A stretch of DNA of 64,000 nucleotides from Psychrobacter namhaensis (GTDB lineage: Bacteria; Pseudomonadota; Gammaproteobacteria; Pseudomonadales; Moraxellaceae), in contig NZ_JABASS010000008.1 of NCBI RefSeq assembly GCF_016107545.1, positions 57,501 to 121,500 of the forward strand, in the 5' to 3' direction. The notes below the pieces were generated by a model. It was given only the letters and a program-made list of their open reading frames with translations. It had not been told where the DNA came from and did not search any database. The position numbers and the translations under genes were made by a program. Below are positions 1 to 9,402 of the stretch, piece by piece. The stretch's first letter is position 1. Every line of letters starts with the position of its first letter.

Positions 1-914
1 ATCAATCGATCTAACCAGTCTATGACTTCTGAGATGTCAGTGGGAGCAGTTTTGGTTGATAAACTAGTATCATGAGATTTGTTTGTTATGCCCGCCGACG
101 TTGAACGAGACGTTTTTTCACTATTAGTCGTAGCGGTTTTTGACGCAGTTTCTGCTGACATTGATTCTTGGGTAACTAGGGTTTTCAGCTGTTTTCGCGC
201 TTGTCTCAAATAACCAATTAACGGCTCTCGTTCGCGCATATTGCTGGCTTGACTGGCCAGATTCAATGTCATAATAACTTCATGAATCATCAGTTGCCTG
301 CGCGTTAGGCTCACATCACTGTCAGTGTTTTGAGGCTGTGTCGCAGCATGAGTAAAACGCTCGTGACTGTGCAAAAAATCTTGAATATTTTGTATGCCGA
401 GGTTGTGTAATTGCCAAGGACTGGGCTGCGCGCTTTTTGCCTGCAAGCGTTCAATGTCTTTTGTTAGGCTTTGTTTAATCACGACGGTTAGCGCTGGGGC
501 GATCTCATTACTGCTTTGTGACAGCTGCCAATGTAGTCCTCGCAACAAATCTATCGCTGCACTATGGTTATTATCGGCCAGTAATCTATCAGCGGCTTGT
601 ATTTGAATACGCAATAAATCCAACTGGTTTTGCGCTTGACTGCTGGCCGCCGCTCTAGGCTCTGGCAACGTCTGCTGACTCATGGCAAACAGTCGATCAT
701 CCATCTCATTGAGTCGGCTGACGACTTGTTCGTTACTTTGCAAACGCTCATTAACATGATGCTCAAAACGCTGTTGGCTGATGTATAGCCATAATATCGC
801 GGCGATAAGCAAAAAAATAACCAACCACTGCAGCCGCAACAAAAACACCGTTGCTTGCCGGCGCTGCTGAACAGCAGACGGATCCTTAGATAACGATTCA
901 GAATTTATTGGCAT
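1..914 (-). CDS. hemX: HemX-like membrane protein (partial, C-terminus beyond window)
   Basis: An open frame starts at ATG 914 and runs without a stop to the window edge (304 codons seen). A short cytoplasmic N-terminus is followed by one hydrophobic segment at about residues 27-45, then a long hydrophilic region rich in Q, S, A and L with coiled-coil character (motifs such as LLRGLHWQLSQS). This is the architecture of HemX (uroporphyrinogen-III C-methyltransferase-like), a protein of unknown biochemical role. It lies 56 bp downstream of hemD on the same strand, where hemX lies in Pseudomonas and E. coli. The visible end is Ser/Thr/Lys-rich low complexity. Assignment rests mainly on context and topology. 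Confidence 0.72.
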   Translation of the reverse strand, partial: MPINSESLSKDPSAVQQRRQATVFLLRLQWLVIFLLIAAILWLYISQQRFEHHVNERLQSNEQVVSRLNEMDDRLFAMSQQTLPEPRAAASSQAQNQLDLLRIQIQAADRLLADNNHSAAIDLLRGLHWQLSQSSNEIAPALTVVIKQSLTKDIERLQAKSAQPSPWQLHNLGIQNIQDFLHSHERFTHAATQPQNTDSDVSLTRRQLMIHEVIMTLNLASQASNMREREPLIGYLRQARKQLKTLVTQESMSAETASKTATTNSEKTSRSTSAGITNKSHDTSLSTKTAPTDISEVIDWLDRL

Positions 915-970
915 AAGACAGTACCGTTATGGATAGGTTTAAACATAGTGAAGTAAATCATAGGAAAATG

Positions 971-1957
971 TTAGTTTTTAGCATGAATAGCAGCGAGAAT
1001 GGTTTCTGGCGCCAAATCTTCTACCCGCCAGTGACTTAACTGCTGCTCTGCCACCATGTTGGCTAAGCGCTCCCCTAACACGACGTAGGCAAAATCTGAC
1101 AACGTAAGTACCTTATGTGGTTCTACACTGCTCGCGGCCACACTATCTGACTGCGGTGTTAAAGGTGTTGCAGCTGCTGTAACAATCGTTGTCCAATGCT
1201 CAAAGGCCGTACCACTACTAATAACCACAATTGGCTTTGACTGTTTGGGTTGTTTTGAGGGAGCGACAACCTGCGTGGATCTGTGCGCCAAAAAGTCTTG
1301 TAGCCACTGCTGATACTGAGTCGCCGCCTCAGTAGGCATGGTGCGCTCATACCAAGCAATACTATCAATATGCACACCGCGTGCCTGTAATGTATCGACC
1401 AATAGTCGTCGTCCGCCAAGGCCACGCCAGATCAGTAGTTTATCACCTGCTTGCAGAGTTTTAATCTCAGGCATGGCTAGCATGCCTTCATTATTGGCAA
1501 CGTCAGGCTGCCGTACTCTATAGCTTGTCGTATCTAATTTGGCACGACTCAGTACAGCCGCGGTTGCTGCCCCAACGGCAATGACAGGGCTGGGTGTCTT
1601 CAACGTCTCAAGTTCTGTCTCTGCTTCCTCAGCGGTACCGCCCTGCGATTTGAGTTCACGCACAAGCGATTGCCAAACCGCTAAACCGGCAGCCGCCGCG
1701 GTGGGACTCACGATAACGAGCGCCTTATAGTCACCCGTTAACCATTGACCCATCAAGGTTCTATCATTATCGGTTACTGGCCGCGATTGCAGCGACAACA
1801 TCGGCATATCAACCACTGTCAGCCCTGCAGCTTGTAGATGATGCGTTAGTGGTGCTGCACGCTCTAGCGGGCGAGTGTTGATGACCACTTGCGGCAATGA
1901 TAGTGATTGATCCATTGCTTGGCTTTTTTGCCTAGACTTGACGTAAGTTGACGACAT
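971..1957 (-). CDS. hemD: Uroporphyrinogen-III synthase
   Basis: The product cyclises hydroxymethylbilane to uroporphyrinogen III, the branch point to haem, sirohaem and cobalamin. Recognisable family features are VVINTRPLERAAPLTHHLQAAG near the N-terminus, the 'ALVIVSPTAAAAG' strand-loop, and 'KLLIWRGLGGRRLLVDTLQARGVHIDSIAWYERT'. At 328 residues it is longer than the usual ~250. The extra length lies in hydrophilic inserts (residues ~100-122, ~225-245 and ~262-280). A later ATG (residue 15, MDQSLSLPQ) is an equally possible start, as neither has a good ribosome-binding site. It follows hemC by about 100 bp. HemD is poorly conserved, so position next to hemC adds weight. Confidence 0.88.
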   Translation of the reverse strand: MSSTYVKSRQKSQAMDQSLSLPQVVINTRPLERAAPLTHHLQAAGLTVVDMPMLSLQSRPVTDNDRTLMGQWLTGDYKALVIVSPTAAAAGLAVWQSLVRELKSQGGTAEEAETELETLKTPSPVIAVGAATAAVLSRAKLDTTSYRVRQPDVANNEGMLAMPEIKTLQAGDKLLIWRGLGGRRLLVDTLQARGVHIDSIAWYERTMPTEAATQYQQWLQDFLAHRSTQVVAPSKQPKQSKPIVVISSGTAFEHWTTIVTAAATPLTPQSDSVAASSVEPHKVLTLSDFAYVVLGERLANMVAEQQLSHWRVEDLAPETILAAIHAKN

Positions 1958-2056
1958 AGATATACCATGAAAAACGCTGATAAAACCGACTTAACCACAG
2001 ACCTGTAGAGGTAACGGCTGGCCTATGGTTGCTCAAATAGTTGCATCATTTATGCG

Positions 2057-3091
2057 TTATTCAGGATGATAGATCGCTGCTAAAATATCCCCAGCACCAT
2101 CGGCAAGCAGCATGTCTGCAACATCAATACCAAGCTGGTTGGCCTGCGCTTCTTGCTCGTCTTGTGGGCCGATCAATGTGACCCGTTTTTCAGATTTTAA
2201 CAACTTGCTGCCGTCGGCTTGACCCACCCGACCTCGTAACCACAACACATTGCCGTTATCATTATTACCATTGTCACCGTTGTGATCATTATTGGCATCG
2301 GTTTCGTCAGCCATTTGCAAAACCGCATAAGCCGCGATCGGCACTTGACACCCACCCTCTAAGTGACGATTTAGCGCGCGCTCAGCGATGAGGCGAATAC
2401 GAGCTTTGTCATCATTAAGCGGTGCAAGCAGTTTTAACACCTCGTCATCACCGTCACGGCATTCGATCGCCAAGGCGCCTTGACCAACCGCTGGCAGGCA
2501 AGCATCAATATCAAGCTCTCCGCGTATCCGCTCGTCCAGCTCAATACGTTGCAGCCCGCTGGTTGCTAGGATAATAGCATCATACTCGCCAGCATCTAGC
2601 TTACCCAAGCGGGTGCCAACATTACCGCGCAAGGTCTTGATTTGTAAATCTGGACGATACGCTTTAATTTGACACTGGCGGCGCAAACTTGATGTCCCAA
2701 CCACTGCCCCTTGTGGCAACGCATCGATACTATCGTAAGTATTGGAGACAAAGGCGTCTGTTGGTGAAGCACGCTTGCAGTAGACCCCAAGCGTCAAGCC
2801 TTCAGGGAGCTGCATGGGCACATCTTTTAACGAATGTACTGCAATGTCTGCTTGTTTGTCGTACAACGCTTGCTCAAGCTCTTTGACAAATAAACCTTTA
2901 CCGCCGATTTTCGCCAAAGGTGTGTCCAAAATCTTGTCACCCTTAGTGACAATTTTTAGCAAGTTGATCGTCAGCTCAGGATAAAGTGCCAATAAACGAT
3001 CACGAATGTGCTCAGCTTGCCACAATGCCAAAGGACTCTGGCGCGTGGCGATGTTTAAAGTGGTCAAAGCAGGTTGCTGCAGATTGCTCAT
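2057..3091 (-). CDS. hemC: Hydroxymethylbilane synthase (porphobilinogen deaminase)
   Basis: The enzyme polymerises four porphobilinogens into hydroxymethylbilane. Clear family motifs are '[20 protein letters not shown]', '[28 protein letters not shown]', '[13 protein letters not shown]', '[13 protein letters not shown]' and '[14 protein letters not shown]', whose Cys carries the dipyrromethane cofactor. ATG 3091 is chosen because GAGG lies 8 bp upstream; the frame is open four codons further, to a TTG. An unusual Asn/Asp/Gly-rich run ([17 protein letters not shown]) is inserted in the C-terminal domain. A terminator separates it from algR, so it probably has its own promoter in the ~190 bp gap. 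Confidence 0.97.
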   Translation of the reverse strand: MSNLQQPALTTLNIATRQSPLALWQAEHIRDRLLALYPELTINLLKIVTKGDKILDTPLAKIGGKGLFVKELEQALYDKQADIAVHSLKDVPMQLPEGLTLGVYCKRASPTDAFVSNTYDSIDALPQGAVVGTSSLRRQCQIKAYRPDLQIKTLRGNVGTRLGKLDAGEYDAIILATSGLQRIELDERIRGELDIDACLPAVGQGALAIECRDGDDEVLKLLAPLNDDKARIRLIAERALNRHLEGGCQVPIAAYAVLQMADETDANNDHNGDNGNNDNGNVLWLRGRVGQADGSKLLKSEKRVTLIGPQDEQEAQANQLGIDVADMLLADGAGDILAAIYHPE

Positions 3092-3209
3092 AGAAAGCCT
3101 CAATAAGTTCGATACTGGAGCGTCAGTACTTAAATGTCAGTCATCAAAGACAGCGCAAATTTGCCACAAAAAATGGCGATAGGAAGGATTTACCGTAAAT
3201 GCTGACGCA

Positions 3210-3244
3210 AAAAATACCCTTATTTAAGCATAAATAAGGGTTTG
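3210..3244 (-). terminator. Rho-independent terminator after algR
   Basis: Perfect inverted repeat ACCCTTATTTA (3216-3226) / TAAATAAGGGT (3231-3241) with a 4-nt loop. On the minus strand it is followed by ATTTTTTG. It lies 42 bp past the algR stop and separates the algZ-algR unit from hemC. Confidence 0.8.
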
Positions 3245-3282
3245 ATGATATGGCGTGATTATTTCGCTATTAATACAGTCAG

Positions 3283-4020
3283 TTACATGCTTTGAATCTT
3301 ATCGCGTAATGCTGGCAAGTGACGGCGGCTCACTGCTAACGCCTCGTTAATACCTTTAAAGCGTATCTGATACTGTCCCCCATCCAGCGTCTCTAAAAAG
3401 TCCAAAAAACTGAGGTTGATAATGGCATTACGGTGTACACGAAAGAGGCGATCGCCAAACTCTTGCTCAAGCTCTTTTAGCGTCTCATCAATCAGCACCA
3501 CACCATCTTTGTGGCGTACTTTGACATACTTTTGATCGGCGGTGAAATAATAGATGTCTTTTAGCTTAATCAGCTCAACACCGCGGTGAGTACGGGCAGC
3601 GATGTGTTCGCGTACTGGGCGTGCCGTTGGGTCTTCAAGTTTACGGATCTCATTTAACTGCGCGGCATTTAGGTTTTTTGCTTTATCCAGCGCCTCCAGT
3701 AACTCGTCTTTATTCGCAGGCTTTAATAAATAACCAATGGCGTTGGCCTTGAGCGCTGCGATCGCATAGTGATCATAAGCGGTGACGAATATAATCGCTG
3801 GTGGGTGCTCAAGCTTAGCAAGCTCTTGCGCACAGCGTACCCCATCCATCTCAGGCATGCGAATGTCTAATAAGATAATGTCTGGCTGCTGAATTTTTAC
3901 AGCGACAATGGCTTCTGCCCCTGTTGTTGCTTGTGCCACCACTTGGTGACCTGATTCTTGTACAATCCTGACCAAACGCTCACGCGCGAGCGGTTCATCA
4001 TCACAAACTACGATACGCAT
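3283..4020 (-). CDS. algR: AlgR-type LytTR response regulator
   Basis: Receiver domain at residues 1-115 with acidic pocket D7/D8, phospho-acceptor D52 in 'IILLDIRMPEMDG', T80 and K100 ('YLLKPA'). A LytTR DNA-binding domain follows at ~140-245 ('GVELIKLKDIYYFTADQKYVKV', 'FRVHRNAIIN'). In Pseudomonas, AlgR controls alginate, type IV pilus and virulence genes with partner AlgZ/FimS. The gene order argH / algZ-algR-hemC is the same here, so a role in surface behaviour is likely but not proven. ATG 4020 is chosen over a GTG four codons upstream because GGGAG lies 5 bp before it. Confidence 0.9.
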   Translation of the reverse strand: MRIVVCDDEPLARERLVRIVQESGHQVVAQATTGAEAIVAVKIQQPDIILLDIRMPEMDGVRCAQELAKLEHPPAIIFVTAYDHYAIAALKANAIGYLLKPANKDELLEALDKAKNLNAAQLNEIRKLEDPTARPVREHIAARTHRGVELIKLKDIYYFTADQKYVKVRHKDGVVLIDETLKELEQEFGDRLFRVHRNAIINLSFLDFLETLDGGQYQIRFKGINEALAVSRRHLPALRDKIQSM

Positions 4021-4264
4021 GCAAACTCCCACCTTAGGACAGACTTAATATGTTTTTAATAGTATTAACATTTATCATCCATCACTTAGCGTAAAAACAT
4101 TTAACTATTTAACAAAGGTACTAATCCCTCTATTAACCTCTATACATAGTTCTATGTGCCGACTACTGATGTATTGACTGTTATATTTAACACAGTGCAA
4201 TAAGTATGCCATGCTTATTTATTCGAAGCAGAAAGGGGAGAAACGAGCGCTAGTAAACCGGTCG

Positions 4265-5416
4265 TCATAAACCGACGTCATGAAGCGGATAATTGATGAT
4301 GGTGATGATTTGGGTGGTGGTGACCTTACTTTTGATATTAGCGTTTTGACCAAAATAGGCACGTAAACGCTCAGCTTGAATATAAAAATCCATGTGCTGG
4401 CGCAGCTCATGATTGATGATTAAAGTCTTTTTGGGCAGCTCGACAGCAATTTTAATGGCGACCTGATGCTGCTGCCACGTCACTTTAATACTGATATAAA
4501 TCGTCTCTGTGGTCATCTCAACCACATTCAGCAGCATTTTTTCTAGTACGCTTTGTAGGGTTAAGGCAGTAATAACCATGTCATACATGATATTTTCATC
4601 AGGCAGCTGCCAACTCACCTCAAGCTTGTCTGCCAAACGGCTAGACTCAATCGCCAGATAATGCTCACAAAGCGCAATTTCCTCTTCAAAGCTAATCTCA
4701 CGCTCACCACTAAAACTGGCACGAAATAACGCGGAAACATGCTGCAATAAAGCGGCGGCTCTTGCTGGGTTGGACTCAATAAGTGACACAAGCGTGTTCA
4801 GCGTGTTAAAGAAAAAATGCGGTGCCATACGGGCTTTAATCACATCATTCTGCGCGCTTAAATTACGCTCAAATGACTGCTTTAGGGCGTTTAACTCACG
4901 ATAGCGACGTAAGAAGTACAGTAAAAACACCAAGGTAAAACCACCGCTAAACATCGCATCAAATAAAATATTTACTATGAAGGTTTGACGGTCGTACTCA
5001 AACCAGCCCACATTAATCATAATCAGCATGATCAGCGTCATTGAGATGACAGAGGTAATGATTAATAAGGCAAGGACATACATACTGACTCTGGGTATGC
5101 TCATCCTTTTAAAGATTGGACGCAGGTAATCAATGAGATATAAAGACGGCATAATGCTTAAGACATTTTGAAGAAACCTACTCAAAAGCTGAATCAAAAA
5201 ATCTGGCCAAGTCGCGATGTCATAGCGATTCGTCACCGTCACAAACAACGACCAAAAAAAGATGTATATCAACCACTGCCAAGGCTTCAAGACCTCCATG
5301 AGCTTGGGAATAAAAAACTCTAAGCGCTCCGCTAGTAAGGCAACCTCATCCTTTGCTATACTTGAGCTCTTATTCTCTTGACTTGTCTTGTACCGATATG
5401 AATGCCAATTCTTCAA
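4265..5416 (-). CDS. algZ: AlgZ/FimS-like membrane sensor kinase with degenerate ATPase domain
   Basis: Four hydrophobic segments (about 46-62, 84-97, 112-137 and 150-169) precede a His_kinase region with '[22 protein letters not shown]', the H-box of the LytS/YpdA family (H200). The following ATP-binding region lacks the expected N-box (usually P-x-x-L-Q-P-L-V-E-N) and Gly-rich boxes; here it reads '[17 protein letters not shown]'. AlgZ/FimS of Pseudomonas is also atypical. The start is uncertain: the TTG used here (5416) overlaps the argH ATG, while ATG 5299 would remove the 'LEFFIPKL' segment that I think belongs to the family. The partner regulator algR lies 244 bp downstream. Confidence 0.85.
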   Translation of the reverse strand: MKNWHSYRYKTSQENKSSSIAKDEVALLAERLEFFIPKLMEVLKPWQWLIYIFFWSLFVTVTNRYDIATWPDFLIQLLSRFLQNVLSIMPSLYLIDYLRPIFKRMSIPRVSMYVLALLIITSVISMTLIMLIMINVGWFEYDRQTFIVNILFDAMFSGGFTLVFLLYFLRRYRELNALKQSFERNLSAQNDVIKARMAPHFFFNTLNTLVSLIESNPARAAALLQHVSALFRASFSGEREISFEEEIALCEHYLAIESSRLADKLEVSWQLPDENIMYDMVITALTLQSVLEKMLLNVVEMTTETIYISIKVTWQQHQVAIKIAVELPKKTLIINHELRQHMDFYIQAERLRAYFGQNANIKSKVTTTQIITIINYPLHDVGL

Positions 5417-6903
5417 ACCCTAGTAATCCCAAATCAAATGTAAACGCATCTGCCACTGATTCTAGCACAGATGCCTCTATAACAAATAACGCTGCACAAA
5501 ACAGTCCTACAAGCAGTCAGGGCCAGCAGATGTGGGGCGGACGATTTAGTGAGGCGACTGACAGTTTTGTGGCAGCCTTTACCGCATCCGTTGGTTTTGA
5601 CCAACGTTTTGCCCGTCATGATATTGAAGGCTCAATTGCTCATGCGACCATGCTCGAAAAGTGTGGCATTTTAACTGCTGACGAAGTGGCCACTATCGTG
5701 GATGGCCTACAGCAAGTGTTACGCGAAATTGAAGCGGGTAAGTTTAACTGGTCAATTGCCCTTGAAGACGTACACATGAATGTCGAATCACGTCTCACGG
5801 ACATTATCGGCGCGGTTGGCAAAAAACTGCACACAGGGCGTAGCCGTAACGATCAAGTCGCTACCGACATTCGTCTCTGGTTACGAGAAGAAACGGACAA
5901 TATTATCGCACTGTTAGTACGCCTGCAAAGCGGTTTGCTTGATTTGGCTGACAAGCACACCGACACCATTATGCCAGGCTTTACCCATCTACAAACCGCG
6001 CAGCCCGTGAGCTTTGGTCATCATGTCATGGCATGGTTTGAGATGTTGTATCGCGATACTGAACGTCTCGTCGATGCACGCCGCCGTATCAATCAGATGC
6101 CGCTTGGTAGTGCAGCCCTTGCAGGTACGACTTTCCCTATCGATCGTACGATTACCGCTGAGCTGCTAGGCTTTGAAGGCATTTGCCAAAACTCGCTTGA
6201 TGCAGTATCAGATCGTGACTTTGCGATTGAATTCACCTCAGCCGCTTCTATCCTCATGATGCATATGTCACGTATGAGCGAAGAGATTATTCTGTGGATG
6301 TCAGCACAGTTTAATTTTGTACAGATCCCAGATCGTTTCTGCACTGGCTCCTCTATCATGCCGCAAAAGAAAAACCCTGATGTGCCAGAGTTGGTACGCG
6401 GTAAAGCGGCCCGTGTCTTTGGGCAACTCATGACCCTGCTGAGCCTAATGAAAAGCCAGCCCCTTGCCTACAATAAAGACAACCAAGAAGACAAAGAGCC
6501 ACTTTTTGATTGCGTGGATACCTTAACGGGTTCGCTATTGGCCTTTGCTGATATGCTACCAAATATCACTCCAAACATCGATGCCATGCGTGACGCTACC
6601 ATGAAAGGCTACGCAACCGCGACTGATTTGGCGGATTATCTGGTCCGTAATGGGGTGGCGTTCCGTGATGCGCACGAAGTGGTCGGCAATGCGGTCGCTT
6701 TAGGGATCGCCGAGGGCGTTGACTTAAGTGAATTGTCTTTGGCCCAGCTACAGCAGTTTAGCGAGGCGATCGGTGATGATGTCTTTGACTACCTCACACT
6801 AGAAGGCTCATTGGCAGCGCGTGACCACTTAGGCGGCACAGCGCCCAATCAAGTCAAGCAGGCCGTGGTCAATGGTCGCGCGCGCTTAAAAGCGTTTGCC
6901 TGA
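5398..6903 (+). CDS. argH: Argininosuccinate lyase
   Basis: Splits argininosuccinate into arginine and fumarate, the last step of arginine synthesis. Family motifs are '[13 protein letters not shown]', '[16 protein letters not shown]', '[19 protein letters not shown]', '[16 protein letters not shown]' and the fumarase/aspartase signature '[12 protein letters not shown]'. With ATG 5398 the protein carries a 44-residue Asn/Ser/Thr-rich extension before MWGGRF. The conserved protein could instead begin at ATG 5530, the position of the Met in MWGGRF, and neither site has a strong Shine-Dalgarno. It is divergent from algZ, as in Pseudomonas. Confidence 0.97.
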   Translation: MNANSSNPSNPKSNVNASATDSSTDASITNNAAQNSPTSSQGQQMWGGRFSEATDSFVAAFTASVGFDQRFARHDIEGSIAHATMLEKCGILTADEVATIVDGLQQVLREIEAGKFNWSIALEDVHMNVESRLTDIIGAVGKKLHTGRSRNDQVATDIRLWLREETDNIIALLVRLQSGLLDLADKHTDTIMPGFTHLQTAQPVSFGHHVMAWFEMLYRDTERLVDARRRINQMPLGSAALAGTTFPIDRTITAELLGFEGICQNSLDAVSDRDFAIEFTSAASILMMHMSRMSEEIILWMSAQFNFVQIPDRFCTGSSIMPQKKNPDVPELVRGKAARVFGQLMTLLSLMKSQPLAYNKDNQEDKEPLFDCVDTLTGSLLAFADMLPNITPNIDAMRDATMKGYATATDLADYLVRNGVAFRDAHEVVGNAVALGIAEGVDLSELSLAQLQQFSEAIGDDVFDYLTLEGSLAARDHLGGTAPNQVKQAVVNGRARLKAFA

Positions 6904-6940
6904 TATCTTGGTGAAGAAGTTTGCCTGATACTTTGATAAA

Positions 6941-6970
6941 AGCACCCGTCTAAATAGTGGGTGTTTTTTT
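6941..6970 (+). terminator. Rho-independent terminator of argH
   Basis: CACCC (6943-6947) and GGGTG (6959-6963) form a stem followed by seven T residues, 38 bp past the argH stop. Confidence 0.72.
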
Positions 6971-7092
6971 ATTGGTCATACTACCTGCAAACTATACACC
7001 AGATACCCTTTGCTAAATCTGCCAAGACCGTTATCATAGATGAATATGACCATTTAATTTGACACCTTAATACAACGAATAAGGACTGCTTT

Positions 7093-7383
7093 ATGACTGA
7101 GACATTTAATCCGCAAGCCAACACGGTGTTTTGCCGTAAATATAAGCAAGAATTACCAAAGATGCCGCACCCACCTTTTCCTAATAAAAAGGGTCAAGAG
7201 CTACAAGAAACGATATCAGACAAAGCCTGGAAAGAATGGCTTGAACATCAGACCATGCTGATTAACGAAAACCATTTGAGCATGATGGATCCTGAGGCCA
7301 AAAAATTCTTAACCGAACAACGCGATAAATTTTTGGACAACGAAGATTATGAGCGTGCCCAAGGTTGGACGCCAGAAGCCTAA
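7093..7383 (+). CDS. yggX: YggX-type Fe(2+)-trafficking / oxidative damage protection protein
   Basis: A 96-residue cytoplasmic protein with the family features '[40 protein letters not shown]' and '[26 protein letters not shown]'. In enteric bacteria YggX protects Fe-S clusters against superoxide and is thought to shuttle ferrous iron; the conserved Cys is present (residue 14). The length is close to the usual ~90. AAGGA lies 8 bp before the ATG. Its own promoter should lie between the argH terminator and 7080. Confidence 0.95.
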   Translation: MTETFNPQANTVFCRKYKQELPKMPHPPFPNKKGQELQETISDKAWKEWLEHQTMLINENHLSMMDPEAKKFLTEQRDKFLDNEDYERAQGWTPEA

Positions 7384-7410
7384 CCGTTGATTTTTGTTTT
7401 CTACTATCTA

Positions 7411-7444
7411 AAAAAACGCGCTATATCGATATCGCGCGTTTTTT
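7411..7444. terminator. Bidirectional terminator between yggX and phoU
   Basis: AAAAAACGCGC (7411-7421) pairs with GCGCGTTTTTT (7434-7444), giving a U-run on both strands. It sits between two convergent genes and can end both transcripts. Confidence 0.8.
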
Positions 7445-7488
7445 ATTTTGCCAAAAATATCTGTGCTCGAATGTTAACAAGAGATTTT

Positions 7489-8271
7489 TTATTCCTCATC
7501 ACTGTCTGACGACTCAAAATCAGTCGCTGACATGGCGGTCACGTGTCGGGCAGCTAAGCGATCATTGGCTTCTTGTACCGCTTTTTCGACCAGAGCATAG
7601 TCTGAATGACGCACATCTTGACCGCTAATATAGTTAATCACCAATTCAGCCACGTTTTGGGCATGATCGCCAATACGCTCAAGCGCACGCAATATCCACA
7701 TAATATTAATCACTTTTGAGACGTGCCGAGAGTCTTCCATAATATAGGTCATCAAAGCACGAATGGCCGATTGGTACTCATCATTGACCACGTTATCATT
7801 ACGCATAACCTCAAACGCTTGCTCAGCATTTGACTGACTAAACGCTTCGAGCGCGTTGTGTAGCATGAGACGAACTTGGTTGCTTAAGTGTTGAACTTCC
7901 GCGTAACCATAAGAGGACTTGCCTTGCGCCGAGATTTTACTGGCCATCTGGGCAATTTTGACCGCTTCATCCCCAATACGTTCTAAATCCACCACGCCTT
8001 TACTGATAGACATCACCAAACGTAAATCGCTGGCAGCTGGCTGACGTTTGGCAACCAGTAACAAAATGTGCTCATCGAGCTCCACTTCCATCCGATTGAT
8101 GTCAAAGTCCATATCGATGACTTCTTGCGCCAGCGCCTCATTTTTATCAATAAGCGCATGGATCGCTTTGGTGACTTGGTTGGCCGCGCTATCGCCCATG
8201 TACAAAAACAGACGGATGGCTTCATCAAGATCTTGATCAAAACTTTTGGAGATATGCTTATCACTTTGCAT
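7489..8271 (-). CDS. phoU: Phosphate signalling protein PhoU
   Basis: The protein links the Pst transporter to PhoR and represses the Pho regulon when phosphate is plentiful. It is all-helical with the two PhoU repeats: 'LFLYMGDSAANQVTKAIHALIDKN...VIDMDFDINRMEVELDEHILLLVAKRQPAASDLRLVMSISKGVVDLERIGDEAVKIAQMA' and a second copy with 'IMWILRALERIGDHAQNVAELVINYISG'. Both carry the E/D-R-I-G-D metal-binding motif. It is the last gene of the pst operon. The C-terminus is short and acidic (DFESSDSDEE). Confidence 0.97.
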   Translation of the reverse strand: MQSDKHISKSFDQDLDEAIRLFLYMGDSAANQVTKAIHALIDKNEALAQEVIDMDFDINRMEVELDEHILLLVAKRQPAASDLRLVMSISKGVVDLERIGDEAVKIAQMASKISAQGKSSYGYAEVQHLSNQVRLMLHNALEAFSQSNAEQAFEVMRNDNVVNDEYQSAIRALMTYIMEDSRHVSKVINIMWILRALERIGDHAQNVAELVINYISGQDVRHSDYALVEKAVQEANDRLAARHVTAMSATDFESSDSDEE

Positions 8272-8372
8272 AAGAGGTATTCCCTAAAATCCATATTTTG
8301 GTGAAACGGTATATCTTTTAAGTTGAACCAATGACAGGCGCTGGATACTGGTTAACAATAAGACGCTCAATA

Positions 8373-9308
8373 TTAGCCATAACGACCCGTAATATAGTCT
8401 TCCGTCGCGGTTTGGGCAGGCTTGGTAAATATCTGATCCGTCTCTCCCATCTCAATCATGTCACCCAAATACATGTAGACGGTGTAGTCGGACACGCGGG
8501 CGGCTTGTTGCATGTTATGAGTGACAATCGCAATGGTGTAGTCCTGTTTTAAATCCTCAATCAGATCCTCGATAGCACCGGTCGATATGGGATCAAGTGC
8601 TGACGTTGGCTCATCGAGTAACAACACTTCAGGCTTGGTTGCGACACTACGCGCGATACACAGACGTTGCTGCTGCCCACCTGATAAAGACAACCCAGAG
8701 GCTTTTAGCTTGTCTTTGACCTCAGGCCACAGTGCCGATTTCTTTAATGCCCACTCCACACGATGATCCAGCTCAGACTTGCTCAATTTTTCATAGAGGC
8801 GTACGCCAAACGCAACATTGTCGTAAATTGACATCGGAAACGGTGTGGGTTTTTGAAAGACCATACCAACCTGCGCGCGTAACAAGTTCACATCGATGTC
8901 TTTACCCAAGATATTGTTGCCATCCAGATTGATAGTACCTTCTGCGCGCATACCGGGGTATAGATCGTACATACGATTAAACGTACGTAATAATGTCGAC
9001 TTACCGCAACCTGATGGCCCGATAAAGGCGGTCACTTTTTTGTCTGGAATATCAATATTGATATTTTTTAACGCTTGAAAATCTCCATAATAAAAACTTA
9101 GGTCACGAATCTGCATTTTTGCAGCTGGCATGTTTTTAGGAATGTCGTGGCGGGTTTGTTTGGCTAAGCTGGCAATATCTGGTTGCTCCATCTGCGAGCT
9201 AGTAGCCATAGGTCTGTTTAATAGACTGCCTTTTGTCTGATCGCTTGTTGTCTCATTGAAGCGCTTAACAGTCGTTTTTGTACGAACTTTGCTGATGACG
9301 TCATTCAT
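8373..9308 (-). CDS. pstB: Phosphate ABC transporter ATP-binding protein PstB
   Basis: Cytoplasmic ATPase of the high-affinity phosphate importer. Walker [10 protein letters not shown] at residues 97-105, signature LSGGQ at 208-212, and Walker B LLLDEP at 229-234 followed by the D-loop SALD. The characteristic PstB stretch '[20 protein letters not shown]' is present. The core begins at '[13 protein letters not shown]'; the ~65 residues before it are a hydrophilic extension not typical of PstB (E. coli 257 residues). ATG 9308 has GGA 8 bp upstream and is preferred to the TTG at 9320, but a start at [11 protein letters not shown] would give the normal length. Confidence 0.97.
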   Translation of the reverse strand: MNDVISKVRTKTTVKRFNETTSDQTKGSLLNRPMATSSQMEQPDIASLAKQTRHDIPKNMPAAKMQIRDLSFYYGDFQALKNINIDIPDKKVTAFIGPSGCGKSTLLRTFNRMYDLYPGMRAEGTINLDGNNILGKDIDVNLLRAQVGMVFQKPTPFPMSIYDNVAFGVRLYEKLSKSELDHRVEWALKKSALWPEVKDKLKASGLSLSGGQQQRLCIARSVATKPEVLLLDEPTSALDPISTGAIEDLIEDLKQDYTIAIVTHNMQQAARVSDYTVYMYLGDMIEMGETDQIFTKPAQTATEDYITGRYG

Positions 9309-9402
9309 AATTTTATCCAACTTAGCTCAATTAAAGCTCATATAAGTTCAAGTAAATGCTCGATGTCATGGGATGTATCGTCAGATTTATTTGGTCTGAC
9401 TG

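Noticed and set aside
6093..6431. 112-codon minus-strand frame inside argH
   Set aside because: Antisense shadow of a strongly conserved gene.
7365..7628. 87-codon plus-strand frame overlapping yggX and phoU
   Set aside because: It crosses the bidirectional terminator and runs antisense to phoU.
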